Origin: Siccirubricoccus phaeus
GTDB lineage: Bacteria; Pseudomonadota; Alphaproteobacteria; Acetobacterales; Acetobacteraceae
Assembly: GCF_008360935.1 (NCBI RefSeq)
Contig: NZ_SRXO01000003.1
Location: 124,001 to 188,000, forward strand
DNA: 64,000 nucleotides
Direction of reading: 5' to 3'
The notes under the pieces were generated by a model. The model did no database searches and had not been told where the DNA came from. It saw only the letters and a list, made by a program, of their open reading frames with translations. A program made the translations under genes and the position numbers. Positions 35,381-43,950 of the stretch are shown here, piece by piece. How positions within the stretch are numbered: position 1 is the stretch's first letter; each line of letters starts with the position of its first letter.

Positions 35381-36952
35381 ATGCAGGAGATCGGCAGCCG
35401 CGCGCGGCGCAACACCATCGGCGATGCCATCCGCCGTTCCGGCGCCCGCTTCGGCGAGCGGCCGGCGCTGCGCTTCGGCGACCGTGCCTGGTCCTTCCGC
35501 TCCCTGGACCAGGCGGCCGACCGCGTCGCCCGCTTCCTGCTGGCGCAGGGGCTGCGGCCGGGCGACCGCGTCTGCGCCTTCGGCCGCAATAGCGACGCCT
35601 ATATCCTGCTGTGGCTGGGCTGCGCCCGGGCCGGGCTTGTCCATGTCCCGGTGAATTACGCCCTCACCACGGCGGAGCTCGACTACATCCTGCGCCAATC
35701 CGGCGCCGCGGCGCTCTTCACCCAGCCCGCGCTGGCCGGGACGGCGGAGGCCGCCGGCGGCCCCCTGCTGCGCGGCACGCTGGATGTGGGTGGAGGGGAG
35801 GCGGACATCCTCGCCGCCGCCCTCGACGCAGGCTGGGATGCCGGCCCTGCCCCGGGCGAGGCGGTGCGTGAGGAGGATCTGGTCCAGCTTCAATACACTT
35901 CCGGCACCACCGGCCTGCCGAAGGGCGCGATGATGACGCATCGCGCGCTGCTGGCGGAATATGCGAGCTGCATCATCGAGTTGGAGATGCGGCGCGACGA
36001 CCGCTGCCTCGCCGCGCTGCCGCTGTACCACACGGCGCAGATGCATGCCTTCACCATGCCGTCGCTGCTGAACGGCGCCTTCACCCTGCTGATCGAGGCG
36101 CCGCACCCCGCCGAGGTGCTGGAGCTGATCGAGCGTGAGCGCATCACCACCTTCTTCGCCCCGCCCACCGTCTGGATCGGCCTGCTGCAGCACCCGGATT
36201 TCGCCACCCGCGACCTCTCCAGCCTGGAGAAGGTGCAGTACGGCGCCTCCATCATGCCGGTGCCGGTGCTGCAGGAGCTGCGGCGGCGCCTGCCCCAGGC
36301 GCGGCCCTTCAACTGCTACGGCCAGAGCGAGATCGCCCCGCTCGCCACCGTGCTGCGGCCGGAGGAGCATGAGGCCCGCCCCGGCTCGGTCGGCCGCCCG
36401 GTGCTGAATGTGGAGACCCGCGTGGTGGATGCCGAGATGCGCGACGTGGCGCCGGGCGAGCGGGGCGAGGTGGTGCATCGCTCGCCGCAGCTTCTCCTCG
36501 GCTACTGGAACATGCCGGAGGAGACGGCGAAGGCCTTCGAAGGCGGCTGGTTCCACAGCGGTGATGTCGCCACCATCGACGAGGAGGGCTATCTCGCCAT
36601 CGTTGACCGTACCAAGGACCTCATCAACACCGGCGGCGTGCTGGTGGCGAGCCGGGAGGTGGAGGAGGCGCTGTTCACCCATCCGGCGGTGGCGGAGGTG
36701 GCCGTCATCGCCGTGCCCGATCCGAAGTGGATCGAGGCCGTGGCGGCGGTCGTCGTGCTGCGCGCCGATCCGCCGGCGGCGGTGGAGGCGGCACTGCTCG
36801 CCCATGCGCGGGACAGGCTGGCGCCCTACAAGGTGCCGAAGCGGATCATCATTGCGGAGTCCCTGCCGAAGAACACCGCGGGCAAGCTGCTGAAGCGGGA
36901 GTTGCGGCAGCTCTATGCCGGCACCACCAGCGGCGCGCTGGGGGCAGGCTGA
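35381..36952 (+). CDS. AMP-forming acyl-CoA synthetase (long-chain fatty acid ligase-like)
   Basis: A 523-residue adenylate-forming enzyme. The P-loop-like motif YTSGTTGLPKG is near residues 171-181, the A5 motif YGQSEIAP near 313, GYWNMPEETAKAF with GWFHSGD near 374-393, and the C-terminal catalytic Lys in PKNTAGKLLKREL. It should activate a carboxylic acid to its CoA thioester through an acyl-adenylate. GGGAGGGAG upstream of ATG 35381 is a strong ribosome-binding site. It is followed after 49 bases by a SnoaL-like gene. Chain length and substrate cannot be fixed from sequence. Confidence 0.92.
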   Translation: MQEIGSRARRNTIGDAIRRSGARFGERPALRFGDRAWSFRSLDQAADRVARFLLAQGLRPGDRVCAFGRNSDAYILLWLGCARAGLVHVPVNYALTTAELDYILRQSGAAALFTQPALAGTAEAAGGPLLRGTLDVGGGEADILAAALDAGWDAGPAPGEAVREEDLVQLQYTSGTTGLPKGAMMTHRALLAEYASCIIELEMRRDDRCLAALPLYHTAQMHAFTMPSLLNGAFTLLIEAPHPAEVLELIERERITTFFAPPTVWIGLLQHPDFATRDLSSLEKVQYGASIMPVPVLQELRRRLPQARPFNCYGQSEIAPLATVLRPEEHEARPGSVGRPVLNVETRVVDAEMRDVAPGERGEVVHRSPQLLLGYWNMPEETAKAFEGGWFHSGDVATIDEEGYLAIVDRTKDLINTGGVLVASREVEEALFTHPAVAEVAVIAVPDPKWIEAVAAVVVLRADPPAAVEAALLAHARDRLAPYKVPKRIIIAESLPKNTAGKLLKRELRQLYAGTTSGALGAG

Positions 36953-37001
36953 CGGGGCAGCTGAAACGACCTAGGTTCGCCGCGAGGAAAGGAGCCCGAC
37001 G

Positions 37002-37472
37002 ATGCCGACCAACCTGCCCCTGCCGGAAGCCGATCCCGCGACCAGCGCCACCATCAAGGCGTGGCTGGCCCGCTTCGCGGCCTGCGTACGGGAGGTGGAT
37101 TACGCCAGCGCCTACCCCTTCTGGCACGACGCCATCGTCATCTTCGGCACCTACCAGGAGCTGGTGAAGAGCCGCCAGCGCTGGACCGACACGCAATGGG
37201 ACAATGTCTGGCCGCGCACCGCCGACTTCACCTTCGACCTGGAGAACACGATGGTGCTGGCCTCCCCGGACGGTGCCATGGCGGTGGCGGTCACGCCCTG
37301 GACCAGCACCGGCTTCCAGCCGGACGGTACGCCCTTCGACCGGCCGGGCCGCGCGACCATCGTGCTGGCGAAGCAGCCGGATGGGCGCTGGGTTGGGGTG
37401 CACAGCCATATGTCGCTCGGTCGCGGCGTGCCGCAGGACAGCCATGGGAAGCGCCGGGTGAAGGCGCGGTAA
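37002..37472 (+). CDS. SnoaL/NTF2-like fold protein
   Basis: A 156-residue protein with the pattern of small NTF2-like domains: helix IKAWLARFAACVREVDYASA, the FWHDAIVIFG strand pair, and a final strand with WVGVHSHMSLGRGVP. Such proteins include ketosteroid-isomerase-like enzymes and many of unknown function. It lies 49 bases after the acyl-CoA ligase in the same direction, so a shared transcript is likely. Catalytic residues are not evident. Function unassigned. Confidence 0.8.
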   Translation: MPTNLPLPEADPATSATIKAWLARFAACVREVDYASAYPFWHDAIVIFGTYQELVKSRQRWTDTQWDNVWPRTADFTFDLENTMVLASPDGAMAVAVTPWTSTGFQPDGTPFDRPGRATIVLAKQPDGRWVGVHSHMSLGRGVPQDSHGKRRVKAR

Positions 37473-37508
37473 CCCAGGGTGGCCGCGGTATCGCCCGGCC
37501 GTCTGGCC

Positions 37509-38084
37509 TTACCCTTCCAGCTCGGTATCCCAGTAGAGATAGTCCCGCCAGCTCTCATGCAGGTAGTTCGGCGGGAAGGCCCGGCCATTCTCCTGCAGTT
37601 CCCAGCTCGTCGGCTGGCGCGGCGACTGGCGGGGATGCATGTTGATCTCCCGCGGCAGGCGGTTGCCCTTGCGCAGATTGCAGGGCCCGCAGGCGGTGCA
37701 GACATTGTCCCAGCTCGTCCGCCCGCCGCGGCTGCGGGGGATAACGTGGTCGAAGGTCAGATCATGGGTCGGCCGCCCCTCACCGCAATACTGGCATTCG
37801 AAGCGGTCGCGCAGGAACACGTTGAACCGGGTGAAGGCCGGGCGCCGCGCCGCCGGGATATATTCCTTCAGCGCGATTACGCTGGGCAGCCGCATGCAGA
37901 GCCGCGGCGAATGCACCTCGGCCTCATACTCGTTCAGCACGGAGACGCGGTCGAGGAACACCGCCTTCACCGCATCCTGCCAGGACCAGATGGAGAGCGG
38001 AAAATAGGAGAGCGGCCGGAAGTCAGCGTTCAGCACGAGCGCCGGAAAGCCCTGGCCACCGATGAAGCTACCGCCGTCAGGCAA
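37509..38084 (-). CDS. HNH endonuclease
   Basis: A 191-residue protein with a clear HNH domain at about residues 92-150. Zinc-binding Cys pairs CQYC and CGPC surround the catalytic segment LTFDHVIPRSRGG, with the second element DNVCTACGPCNLRKGNR. The N-terminal part (ALVLNADFRPLSY) is conserved in a widespread family of stand-alone HNH proteins in alphaproteobacteria whose role is not settled; they are not part of a restriction system here. It reads opposite to the preceding gene, with 36 bases between the stops. Confidence 0.9.
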   Translation of the reverse strand: MPDGGSFIGGQGFPALVLNADFRPLSYFPLSIWSWQDAVKAVFLDRVSVLNEYEAEVHSPRLCMRLPSVIALKEYIPAARRPAFTRFNVFLRDRFECQYCGEGRPTHDLTFDHVIPRSRGGRTSWDNVCTACGPCNLRKGNRLPREINMHPRQSPRQPTSWELQENGRAFPPNYLHESWRDYLYWDTELEG

Positions 38085-38119
38085 GCACCGCTCCTTTTCC
38101 GGTGCGGGGCCAACCAGAA

Positions 38120-38149
38120 ATGGGGCCTGTTCCGGCGAACAGGCCCCAT
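38120..38149 (-). terminator. Intrinsic terminator of the carboxylesterase gene
   Basis: A perfect 13-base-pair stem (38120-38132 with 38137-38149) closed by a 4-base loop. On the minus strand it is followed by TTTCTGGTT. It lies 78 bases after the carboxylesterase stop and before the HNH gene, both read leftward. The stem plus T-rich tail makes a good rho-independent terminator. Confidence 0.75.
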
Positions 38150-38226
38150 ATGCTGTGGCGCCGCCGAATCGTCACCGCATTCTTGCCAGCCCGGCCCAGG
38201 CGGCGCAACTGCGGGGTGGCGTGGTT

Positions 38227-38889
38227 TCACTCCGGTGTCACGCCGAAGGCACTACACAGGGCGGCCTTGCCGGCGGCAATGCCGGCCGCATCGATGCCAT
38301 GGGCCAGGCCGGGGCGATACAGCGTCTCCACCGGAACGCCCGCGGCCAGCAGCGCCGTGGCAGCACTCCGCGTCGCGGCGACGGGCACGACATCATCGGC
38401 GTCTCCATGCACCAGCAGCACCGGGGGGCGGCAGGTGATCTCCGCCGCCAGGCTGGCAGGGGCGAGCAGCGCGCCGGAATAGCCCAGGATGGCGGCCGGG
38501 GCGGTGGCGCGCCGCAGCCCGCAGAACAGCGCCATCATGCAGCCCTGGCTGAAGCCGGCGAGGGCGAGGGCCGAGCCCGGCAGGCCGAGCCGGGCCAATT
38601 CGGCATCCAGGAAGCTCTGCAGCGCCGGGGCGGCGGCGCGGAGGCCCACCTCCATCCGGGCCGGGTTGCGGTCCTGCAGGCTGAACCATTGCCGTCCCCA
38701 GGGCGCCATGTCGCAGGGGGTCGGGGCATCCGGGGCGATGAAGGCGGCATGCGGCAGGGACTCGGCCCATTCCGGGGCGAGGCTGATCAGATCCTGCCCA
38801 TCCGCGCCCAGCCCGTGCAGCAATACGACCAATTGCTGCGCTGCACCGCCGGCGCGGGGGCCGAGGCGGGGTCCATCCAGGGTGGCCAT
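38227..38889 (-). CDS. Phospholipase/carboxylesterase family alpha/beta hydrolase
   Basis: A 220-residue esterase of the carboxylesterase-2/thioesterase (YpfH-like) family. The opening VVLLHGLGADGQDL gives the oxyanion region, GFSQG (near residues 118-122) the nucleophile Ser, HGDADDVVP the Asp, and the His is in GLAHGID near 196. No signal peptide. It is divergent from gluQ with only 44 bases between the two starts, so the promoters overlap. The substrate is unknown; relatives cleave short esters or acylated proteins. Confidence 0.9.
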   Translation of the reverse strand: MATLDGPRLGPRAGGAAQQLVVLLHGLGADGQDLISLAPEWAESLPHAAFIAPDAPTPCDMAPWGRQWFSLQDRNPARMEVGLRAAAPALQSFLDAELARLGLPGSALALAGFSQGCMMALFCGLRRATAPAAILGYSGALLAPASLAAEITCRPPVLLVHGDADDVVPVAATRSAATALLAAGVPVETLYRPGLAHGIDAAGIAAGKAALCSAFGVTPE

Positions 38890-38933
38890 GCGGCTTGCTC
38901 CTCTGCTGCGGCCTCGCTACCCCGCACCTGGTC

Positions 38934-39788
38934 ATGCCGGCAACCATCACCACCCGCTTCGCCCCCAGCCCGACCGGGCTGCTGCATCTGGGCCATGCCT
39001 ACAGCGCGCTCCGCGCCTGGCGGGCGGCGCGGGAGGCGGGCGGGCGCTTCCTGTTGCGGCTCGAGGATATCGACGCCACACGCTGCCGGCCGGAATTCGC
39101 CGCGGCGATCCTGGAGGATCTGGCCTGGCTCGGCCTGGACTGGGACGGGCCGGTCCGGGTGCAATCCGAACATTGGGGGGAGTATCGCCGGGCCCTGGAC
39201 CGGTTGGCGGCGCGCGGGCTGCTCTACCCCTGCTTCTGCACCCGGGCGGAGATTCTGCGGGAAGTGGCGCAGGCGGGGCAGGCGCCACATGGCCCGGATG
39301 GGCCGCTCTACCCGGGCACCTGCCGGCGCCTCAGCCCGCGGGAAAGGGAGGCAAGGCAGGCGGTGGGGGAACCCTTCGCGCTGCGCCTGGACATGGCGGC
39401 CGCCCTGGCAGCGATCTCATCCCCGCTTTTCTTTGAGGAAGTCGGCGAGGGACGGATCCGCTGCGACCCAGCGCAATTCGGCGATCCGGTGCTGGCGCGG
39501 AAGGAGATGCCGGGGAGCTACCATCTCTGCGTCACCCATGATGATGCGCTGCAGGGCGTGACCCTGGTGACGCGGGGCGAGGATCTGAAGCCGGCGACGC
39601 ATCTGCACCGGCTGCTCCAGGTCCTGCTGGGCTGGCCGGCCCCCGCCTATGCGCATCATCCCCTGCTACGGGATGCCAGCGGGCGGCGCCTGGCGAAGCG
39701 GGACAGGGCGCCGACCCTGCGCGCCCTGCGCGAGGCGGGGCGGAGCTCGGAGGAAGTGCAGGCCCTGGCCGGCGAGGCGCATCCATGA
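38934..39788 (+). CDS. gluQ: Glutamyl-queuosine tRNA(Asp) synthetase
   Basis: A 284-residue truncated glutamyl-tRNA synthetase lacking the anticodon-binding domain, as expected for GluQ-RS, which attaches glutamate to queuosine in tRNA-Asp. Class I motifs: TRFAPSPTGLLHLGH (HIGH-equivalent, about residues 6-20) and RLAKRD (KMSKS-equivalent, near 252). Zinc ligands are likely in CFC and the later YPGTC. ATG 38934 is chosen because the catalytic core starts at once; the frame is open 13 codons upstream. Its stop overlaps the EamA gene start (ATGA). Confidence 0.93.
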   Translation: MPATITTRFAPSPTGLLHLGHAYSALRAWRAAREAGGRFLLRLEDIDATRCRPEFAAAILEDLAWLGLDWDGPVRVQSEHWGEYRRALDRLAARGLLYPCFCTRAEILREVAQAGQAPHGPDGPLYPGTCRRLSPREREARQAVGEPFALRLDMAAALAAISSPLFFEEVGEGRIRCDPAQFGDPVLARKEMPGSYHLCVTHDDALQGVTLVTRGEDLKPATHLHRLLQVLLGWPAPAYAHHPLLRDASGRRLAKRDRAPTLRALREAGRSSEEVQALAGEAHP

Positions 39789-40663
39789 TCCGCAGCCGGT
39801 CCGACCCGCGCGGCCTGCTGCTGCTGGCTTTCGCCGTCATCGGTTGGGGCGCCAATTGGCCCCCGCTGAAGCTGCTGCTGCAGGAACTGCCCCCCATGGC
39901 CGCGCGCGCCTGGGCCGGGCTGGCGGCCGCCCTCATCCTGGCCGTGCTGGTGCGGGCGGCGGGCACGCCGCTCAGCGTCCCGCCGGCCCTCTGGCCGCGG
40001 CTCTGGCTGGCGGCGCTGCTCAATTTCAGCGGCTGGATGGGGCTCGCCACCCTCTCGCTGATCTGGCTGGAGGCGGGAGAGGCCTGCATCATCGCCTACA
40101 CCATGCCGGTCTGGGCCGCCCTGCTCGCCTGGCCGGTGCTGGGCGAGGTGCCGACGCCCCGCCGGCTGGGCGCCCTGGCCTGCGGGCTGCTGGCGCTGCT
40201 GGTGGTGGTGGGCGGGAAGGGGATCGATCTCGGCCTGGCCAAGCTGCCGGGGGTGGCGCTGGCGCTGTCCGGCTCCATGCTTTTCGCCCTTGGCACCGTG
40301 GTGACCAAGCGCTGGCCGCTGCCCATGCCGGCGCCGGCGGCGGTGGTGTGGCAGGTGGGGCTCGGCTCCCTGCCGCTGGCCGCGGCGACGCTGCTGCTGG
40401 AACGGCCGGATTTCGCGGCGCTCTCGCCGCGCAGCTGGGCTTTCCTCGCCTTCATGGCCAGCTTTCCGCTTTGCCTCTGCTACCTCGCCTGGTTCGCGGC
40501 GCTACGGCGCCTGCCGGCTTCGCTGGCCACGGTTGGGACGCTGCTGGCGCCGGTCATCGGCGTCATCGGCTCGGCTCTGCTGATCGGCGAGGGCTTCGGG
40601 CTGCGGGAGGGGGCGGCGCTGGCGCTGACCCTGGGCGGCGTGCTGCTGGCGGTGCGGGGGTAG
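39785..40663 (+). CDS. EamA/DMT family transporter
   Basis: A 292-residue membrane protein with about ten hydrophobic segments in two EamA repeats. Conserved stretches are LLLAFAVIGWGANWPPLK at the start and SLATVGTLLAPVIGVIGSALLIGE near the end of the second repeat. Members export amino acids, metabolites or drugs. It starts 4 bases inside the gluQ stop, so translation is coupled, though a functional link to tRNA modification is not expected. It is convergent with serA (24 bases). Substrate unknown. Confidence 0.9.
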   Translation: MIRSRSDPRGLLLLAFAVIGWGANWPPLKLLLQELPPMAARAWAGLAAALILAVLVRAAGTPLSVPPALWPRLWLAALLNFSGWMGLATLSLIWLEAGEACIIAYTMPVWAALLAWPVLGEVPTPRRLGALACGLLALLVVVGGKGIDLGLAKLPGVALALSGSMLFALGTVVTKRWPLPMPAPAAVVWQVGLGSLPLAAATLLLERPDFAALSPRSWAFLAFMASFPLCLCYLAWFAALRRLPASLATVGTLLAPVIGVIGSALLIGEGFGLREGAALALTLGGVLLAVRG

Positions 40664-40687
40664 CAGTCCCGCGCCGCCGGCGGGCGG

Positions 40688-41938
40688 TTATTCCCGCTCG
40701 TAGATCAGCCGGGCCCGGATGGTGCCGGGCAAAGCGCGCAATTCGGCGAGGATGGCCTCCGCCTGGTCCCGCGCCTCGACGCTTTCCACCACCACGTAAC
40801 CCAGCTCCGCCTGGGTCTGGTAATACTGCGAGGCGATGTTGAGCCCGCGCCGCCCGAAGGCTTCGTTGATGCGGGAGAGCACGCCAGGCGCGTCGCGATG
40901 CACATGGGTCCAGCGGGCGCCGGTGGGGCGGGGCGGGAGCTGGACCTGGGGGAAATTCACCGCGCCCAGGGTCGCGCCGGTATCGCTGTAATCCACCAGC
41001 TTGCGCGCCACCTCCTGGCCGATTCGGGCCTGCGCCTCCTCCGTGCTGCCGCCGATATGCGGGGTCAGGATCACGTTCGGCAGGCCCTGCACCGGGCTCT
41101 CGAAGCGCTCGCCATTCAGCGCCGGCTCCACCGGGAAGACATCGGCAGCGAAGCCGAGGAGCTGGCGGTCGCGCAGCGCCGCGGCCACCGCCTCCAGATC
41201 CACCAGCGTGCCGCGGGCATTGTTGATCAGGATGCTGCCCGGCTTCATCGTGGCGATCTCGGTCGCGCCGATCATGCCGATGGTCTCCGGCGTCTCCGGC
41301 ACGTGCAGCGTGACGATATCCGCCTCCGCCAGCAGCTCCCCGAGCGAGGCGCAGGGGCGGGCATTGCCATGCGGCAGCTTGGTGGTGTGGTCGAAATAGA
41401 TCACCCGCATGCCGAAGGCCTCGGCCAGGACCGAGAGCTGGCTGCCGATATTGCCGTAGCCGACGATGCCGAGGGTGCGGCCACGCACCTCGAAGCTGCC
41501 CTTGGCCGATTTGTCCCAGCCGCCCTGGTGCGCGGCGCGGGAGCGGTCCGGGATGCCGCGCAGCAGCATCACCACCTCGCCCATCACCAGCTCCGCCACC
41601 GAGCGGGTATTGGAGAAGGGCGCGTTGAACACCGGGATGCCACGCAGCCGCGCCGTCTCCAGATCGACCTGGTTGGTGCCGATGCAGAAGCAGCCGACGG
41701 TGATCAGCCGGTCGGCAGCCGCCAGCGCCGCAGCGGTGAGCTGGGTGCGGGAGCGGATGCCGAGGATGTGGACGCCTTGCAGCGCCTCCGCCAGCGCCGC
41801 GCCTTCCAGCGCCTTGGCGTGGCGGGTGACGGTCTCATAGCCGGCGGCCGCCAGCAGTTCCGCCGCGCTGTCGGCAATGCCTTCCAGCAGCAGGACGCGG
41901 ATCCGGTCCTTGGGGAGCGAGATGCGATTGGCGTTCAT
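40688..41938 (-). CDS. serA: D-3-phosphoglycerate dehydrogenase
   Basis: A 416-residue SerA of the E. coli length class, oxidising 3-phosphoglycerate as the first step of serine synthesis. The Rossmann motif LGIVGYGNIGSQL is near residue 160. The catalytic Arg is in NNARGTL, the Glu in FPVEP, and the His in TPHIGGSTEEAQ. A C-terminal ACT domain (about 340-416), which usually binds serine for feedback control, is present. ATG 41938 is chosen; a further 68 codons of open frame run into the palindromes upstream and are not family-like. The palindromes at 41964-42088 lie between this start and the next gene. Confidence 0.94.
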   Translation of the reverse strand: MNANRISLPKDRIRVLLLEGIADSAAELLAAAGYETVTRHAKALEGAALAEALQGVHILGIRSRTQLTAAALAAADRLITVGCFCIGTNQVDLETARLRGIPVFNAPFSNTRSVAELVMGEVVMLLRGIPDRSRAAHQGGWDKSAKGSFEVRGRTLGIVGYGNIGSQLSVLAEAFGMRVIYFDHTTKLPHGNARPCASLGELLAEADIVTLHVPETPETIGMIGATEIATMKPGSILINNARGTLVDLEAVAAALRDRQLLGFAADVFPVEPALNGERFESPVQGLPNVILTPHIGGSTEEAQARIGQEVARKLVDYSDTGATLGAVNFPQVQLPPRPTGARWTHVHRDAPGVLSRINEAFGRRGLNIASQYYQTQAELGYVVVESVEARDQAEAILAELRALPGTIRARLIYERE

Positions 41939-41963
41939 ATGACCTTCCGAGGCGGTCCCGCGG

Positions 41964-42014
41964 GCCGGCCCTGGATTGACGGAACCGGGCCGTTCCGGCC
42001 AATCCAGGGCTGGC
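41964..42014. repeat. Two-tier palindrome 1 upstream of serA
   Basis: Outer arms 41964-41978 and 42000-42014 are complementary over 15 bases with one mismatch (core CCCTGGATTG with CAATCCAGGG). Inside, CGGAAC and GTTCCG form a second 6-base stem around CGGGCC. It starts 26 bases upstream of the serA ATG, within its leader. Confidence 0.85.
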
Positions 42015-42033
42015 TGCTCCGCATTGGATGCTG

Positions 42034-42088
42034 CCGGAGCACGATCCCCGCGCTGACCCGTTCCGGCAGCGCGGGGATCGTGCTCCGG
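42034..42088. repeat. Perfect 22-base inverted repeat 2 upstream of serA
   Basis: Arms 42034-42055 and 42067-42088 are perfectly complementary over 22 bases with an 11-base spacer. An alternative 9-base pairing (GCTGCCGGA 42030-42038 with TCCGGCAGC 42062-42070) excludes part of the main stem. No T-tail on either strand, so not a standard terminator. Confidence 0.9.
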
Positions 42089-42321
42089 GGCGGCGCTATC
42101 TGCGCCCACCGCCCGGCCTTGTCCACCTTGGGCATGCGGCAAGGGCGCCGCTTCACAGGCCCCGTCGGATGTGGCGCGGGTAGCCCTTGGCCATGTGCGT
42201 TGCAGTCAGGACGCGGGCGGCAGTGGGCGGAGGCAGGAGCTTCCTTCGCCTGCTGGCCGAAACCCTGTCCGAGCCCGTGCTCCATCTTCGAATGCGCCGC
42301 CATACTGGGCGGCGGGGCGCT

Positions 42322-43086
42322 TCATCCGGTGGCGGGTGGCGGCAGGTCCCTGGTCCGGTAGCGCGCCACCGTCTGGCCCGCCGGCACCTTCTGGAAGACC
42401 AGGAAATAGCTGTGGTTCTTCCGCGCATGCACCTGGCGCTTCAGCCGCGCCACGGCGGGGCGGTTGCTGCGCACCAGCACGAAGAGGTCGCGGGTGTAGA
42501 AGCCGATCGCCTCCAGCCCGACCACGATCTGTACATGGGTCAGCTCCTGGCGGTTGGCGCTGACCTCGTCCTGGCATTTCACCAGCAGCAGCCCGTGGTC
42601 GCGCAACACCCGCCGCGCCTCCCGGCCGGCCTCCAGATAGAGGTCCAGCACCGCCTGGTGCCAGCGCCCGCCACCTGGCGCCTTGCCCTCGCCGCCCGCG
42701 GCGTACCAGCCGCGCAGCCCGGCATGGCTGCCCTGGCCGCCCCTGGTCTCGGCCTTTTCCCGCAGCAGCCCCTCCATATAGGGCGGGTCCAGCACCAGCG
42801 CGTCCAGCGCGGCATCGGCATAGGGCAAGTCGCGGCAATCGGTACCGGTGGCGAGGTCACTCTTCAGCAGCCGGTAGCGGCCTTCCGGCACGAGGCGCCA
42901 GAACACCCCCTGGCCATAGGTGACATCCGCGATCAGCGCGCCCGGCGGCACATGCAGCTCAAGGATCCGCCGGAACAGCTCGGCATTGCCGCCGGCATGG
43001 GCGGAAAGCACCACCTCGCTGGTCGCCTTGCCGCCCTGCACGCGCTTGCGCGGTGGCGGCGGTGCTTCCGAGGTGTCGAGGCTCAC
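42322..43086 (-). CDS. SAM-dependent DNA/RNA methyltransferase with DPPY motif
   Basis: A 254-residue methyltransferase. [16 protein letters not shown] (near residues 51-66) is the SAM-binding motif I, and [10 protein letters not shown] (near 98-107) is the catalytic DPPY motif of N6-adenine/N4-cytosine amino-methyltransferases. The segment [11 protein letters not shown] and the basic [18 protein letters not shown] end are consistent with nucleic-acid binding. No restriction gene is nearby, so it is an orphan enzyme. Its ATG overlaps the aat stop by 4 bases, so it is translationally coupled to an N-degron enzyme. Target unknown; DNA is more likely than RNA by motif. Confidence 0.83.
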   Translation of the reverse strand: MSLDTSEAPPPPRKRVQGGKATSEVVLSAHAGGNAELFRRILELHVPPGALIADVTYGQGVFWRLVPEGRYRLLKSDLATGTDCRDLPYADAALDALVLDPPYMEGLLREKAETRGGQGSHAGLRGWYAAGGEGKAPGGGRWHQAVLDLYLEAGREARRVLRDHGLLLVKCQDEVSANRQELTHVQIVVGLEAIGFYTRDLFVLVRSNRPAVARLKRQVHARKNHSYFLVFQKVPAGQTVARYRTRDLPPPATG

Positions 43087-43751
43087 GCGGCGGGCGGCCG
43101 CAGGGCGCGGATGGCGGCTTCGAGTTGCGCAGGCTCGGGGGCCGACAGCCAGCGCGCTGCGGCCAGGATGGCATTGGCCAGGCGCCGCTTGTAGTCGGCG
43201 CGGGGAATCTCATGCGCGCCGAATTGGCTGAGATGCTCGGTGAGGAATTGCGCATCCAGCAGCGAGAAGCCGCCGAGGCGCAGCCGTGCCACCAGATGCA
43301 CCAGCGCGACCTTGGAGGCGTCGCGGGCGCGGCTGAACATGCTCTCTCCGAAAAAGGCGCCGCCCAGCACCACGCCGTAAAGGCCGCCGACCAGCTCCTC
43401 CCCCTGCCACACCTCCACCGAATGGGCATGGCCCTGATGGTGCAGGGAGAGGAAGAGATCCTCGATCTCCGGGTTGATCCAGGTGTCCTCCCGCCCTGGC
43501 GCCGGGGCGGCGCAGCCGGCGATGGCGCCGGCGAAGTCGAGATCGGCGGTGACGCGGTAGGGGCCGGAGAGCACGGTACGCAGCAGCCGCTTCGGCAAAT
43601 GGAAGCCGCCATCCAGCGGGATGATGCCGCGCCGCTCCGGATCCAGCCAGTAGAGCCGGTCGCCACGCCGGCTCTCCGCCATGGGGAACAGCCCGGCGCG
43701 ATAGGCCCGCAGCATCAGCTCCGGCGTGATGTCGATATGCCGGCGGCTCAT
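43083..43751 (-). CDS. aat: Leucyl/phenylalanyl-tRNA--protein transferase
   Basis: A 222-residue enzyme that adds Leu or Phe from tRNA to proteins with N-terminal Arg or Lys, marking them for ClpS/ClpAP. Family motifs: [19 protein letters not shown] at the start, [15 protein letters not shown], then [19 protein letters not shown] and [18 protein letters not shown], and [18 protein letters not shown]. Full length. It precedes the methyltransferase gene with an ATGA overlap. clpS and clpA are not in the window. Confidence 0.95.
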   Translation of the reverse strand: MSRRHIDITPELMLRAYRAGLFPMAESRRGDRLYWLDPERRGIIPLDGGFHLPKRLLRTVLSGPYRVTADLDFAGAIAGCAAPAPGREDTWINPEIEDLFLSLHHQGHAHSVEVWQGEELVGGLYGVVLGGAFFGESMFSRARDASKVALVHLVARLRLGGFSLLDAQFLTEHLSQFGAHEIPRADYKRRLANAILAAARWLSAPEPAQLEAAIRALRPPAA

Positions 43752-43950
43752 GCCGGACTCCAGGTCCAGCGCAGTCGCACCGGCATGGAGCGGCGAGAGC
43801 TTCGGGTCAGGGCAGCCACCTGGAATTGCGACGCGCGGCGTCCATACCCTTCAGAATAGGCGCTGCGGCAGCCCAAATCCAGGATGTCACTTTGCGTAAC
43901 GCGGGATTATCGAGCGTATCCGCAACGATTCCCGGTGCGGGCCAGGGGGC

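Larger units (their letters stand above)
41939..42321. other. Palindrome-bearing region upstream of serA
   Basis: 383 bases with no supported gene. The serA-proximal half holds two large inverted repeats (listed separately). The rest is GC-rich and shows nothing recognisable. The serA promoter must lie here unless serA is read through from the methyltransferase gene. Confidence 0.55.

Noticed and set aside
37509-38084. HNH protein as part of a restriction or anti-phage system
   Set aside because: No methyltransferase, helicase or NTPase partner is adjacent, and the protein resembles a common stand-alone HNH family.
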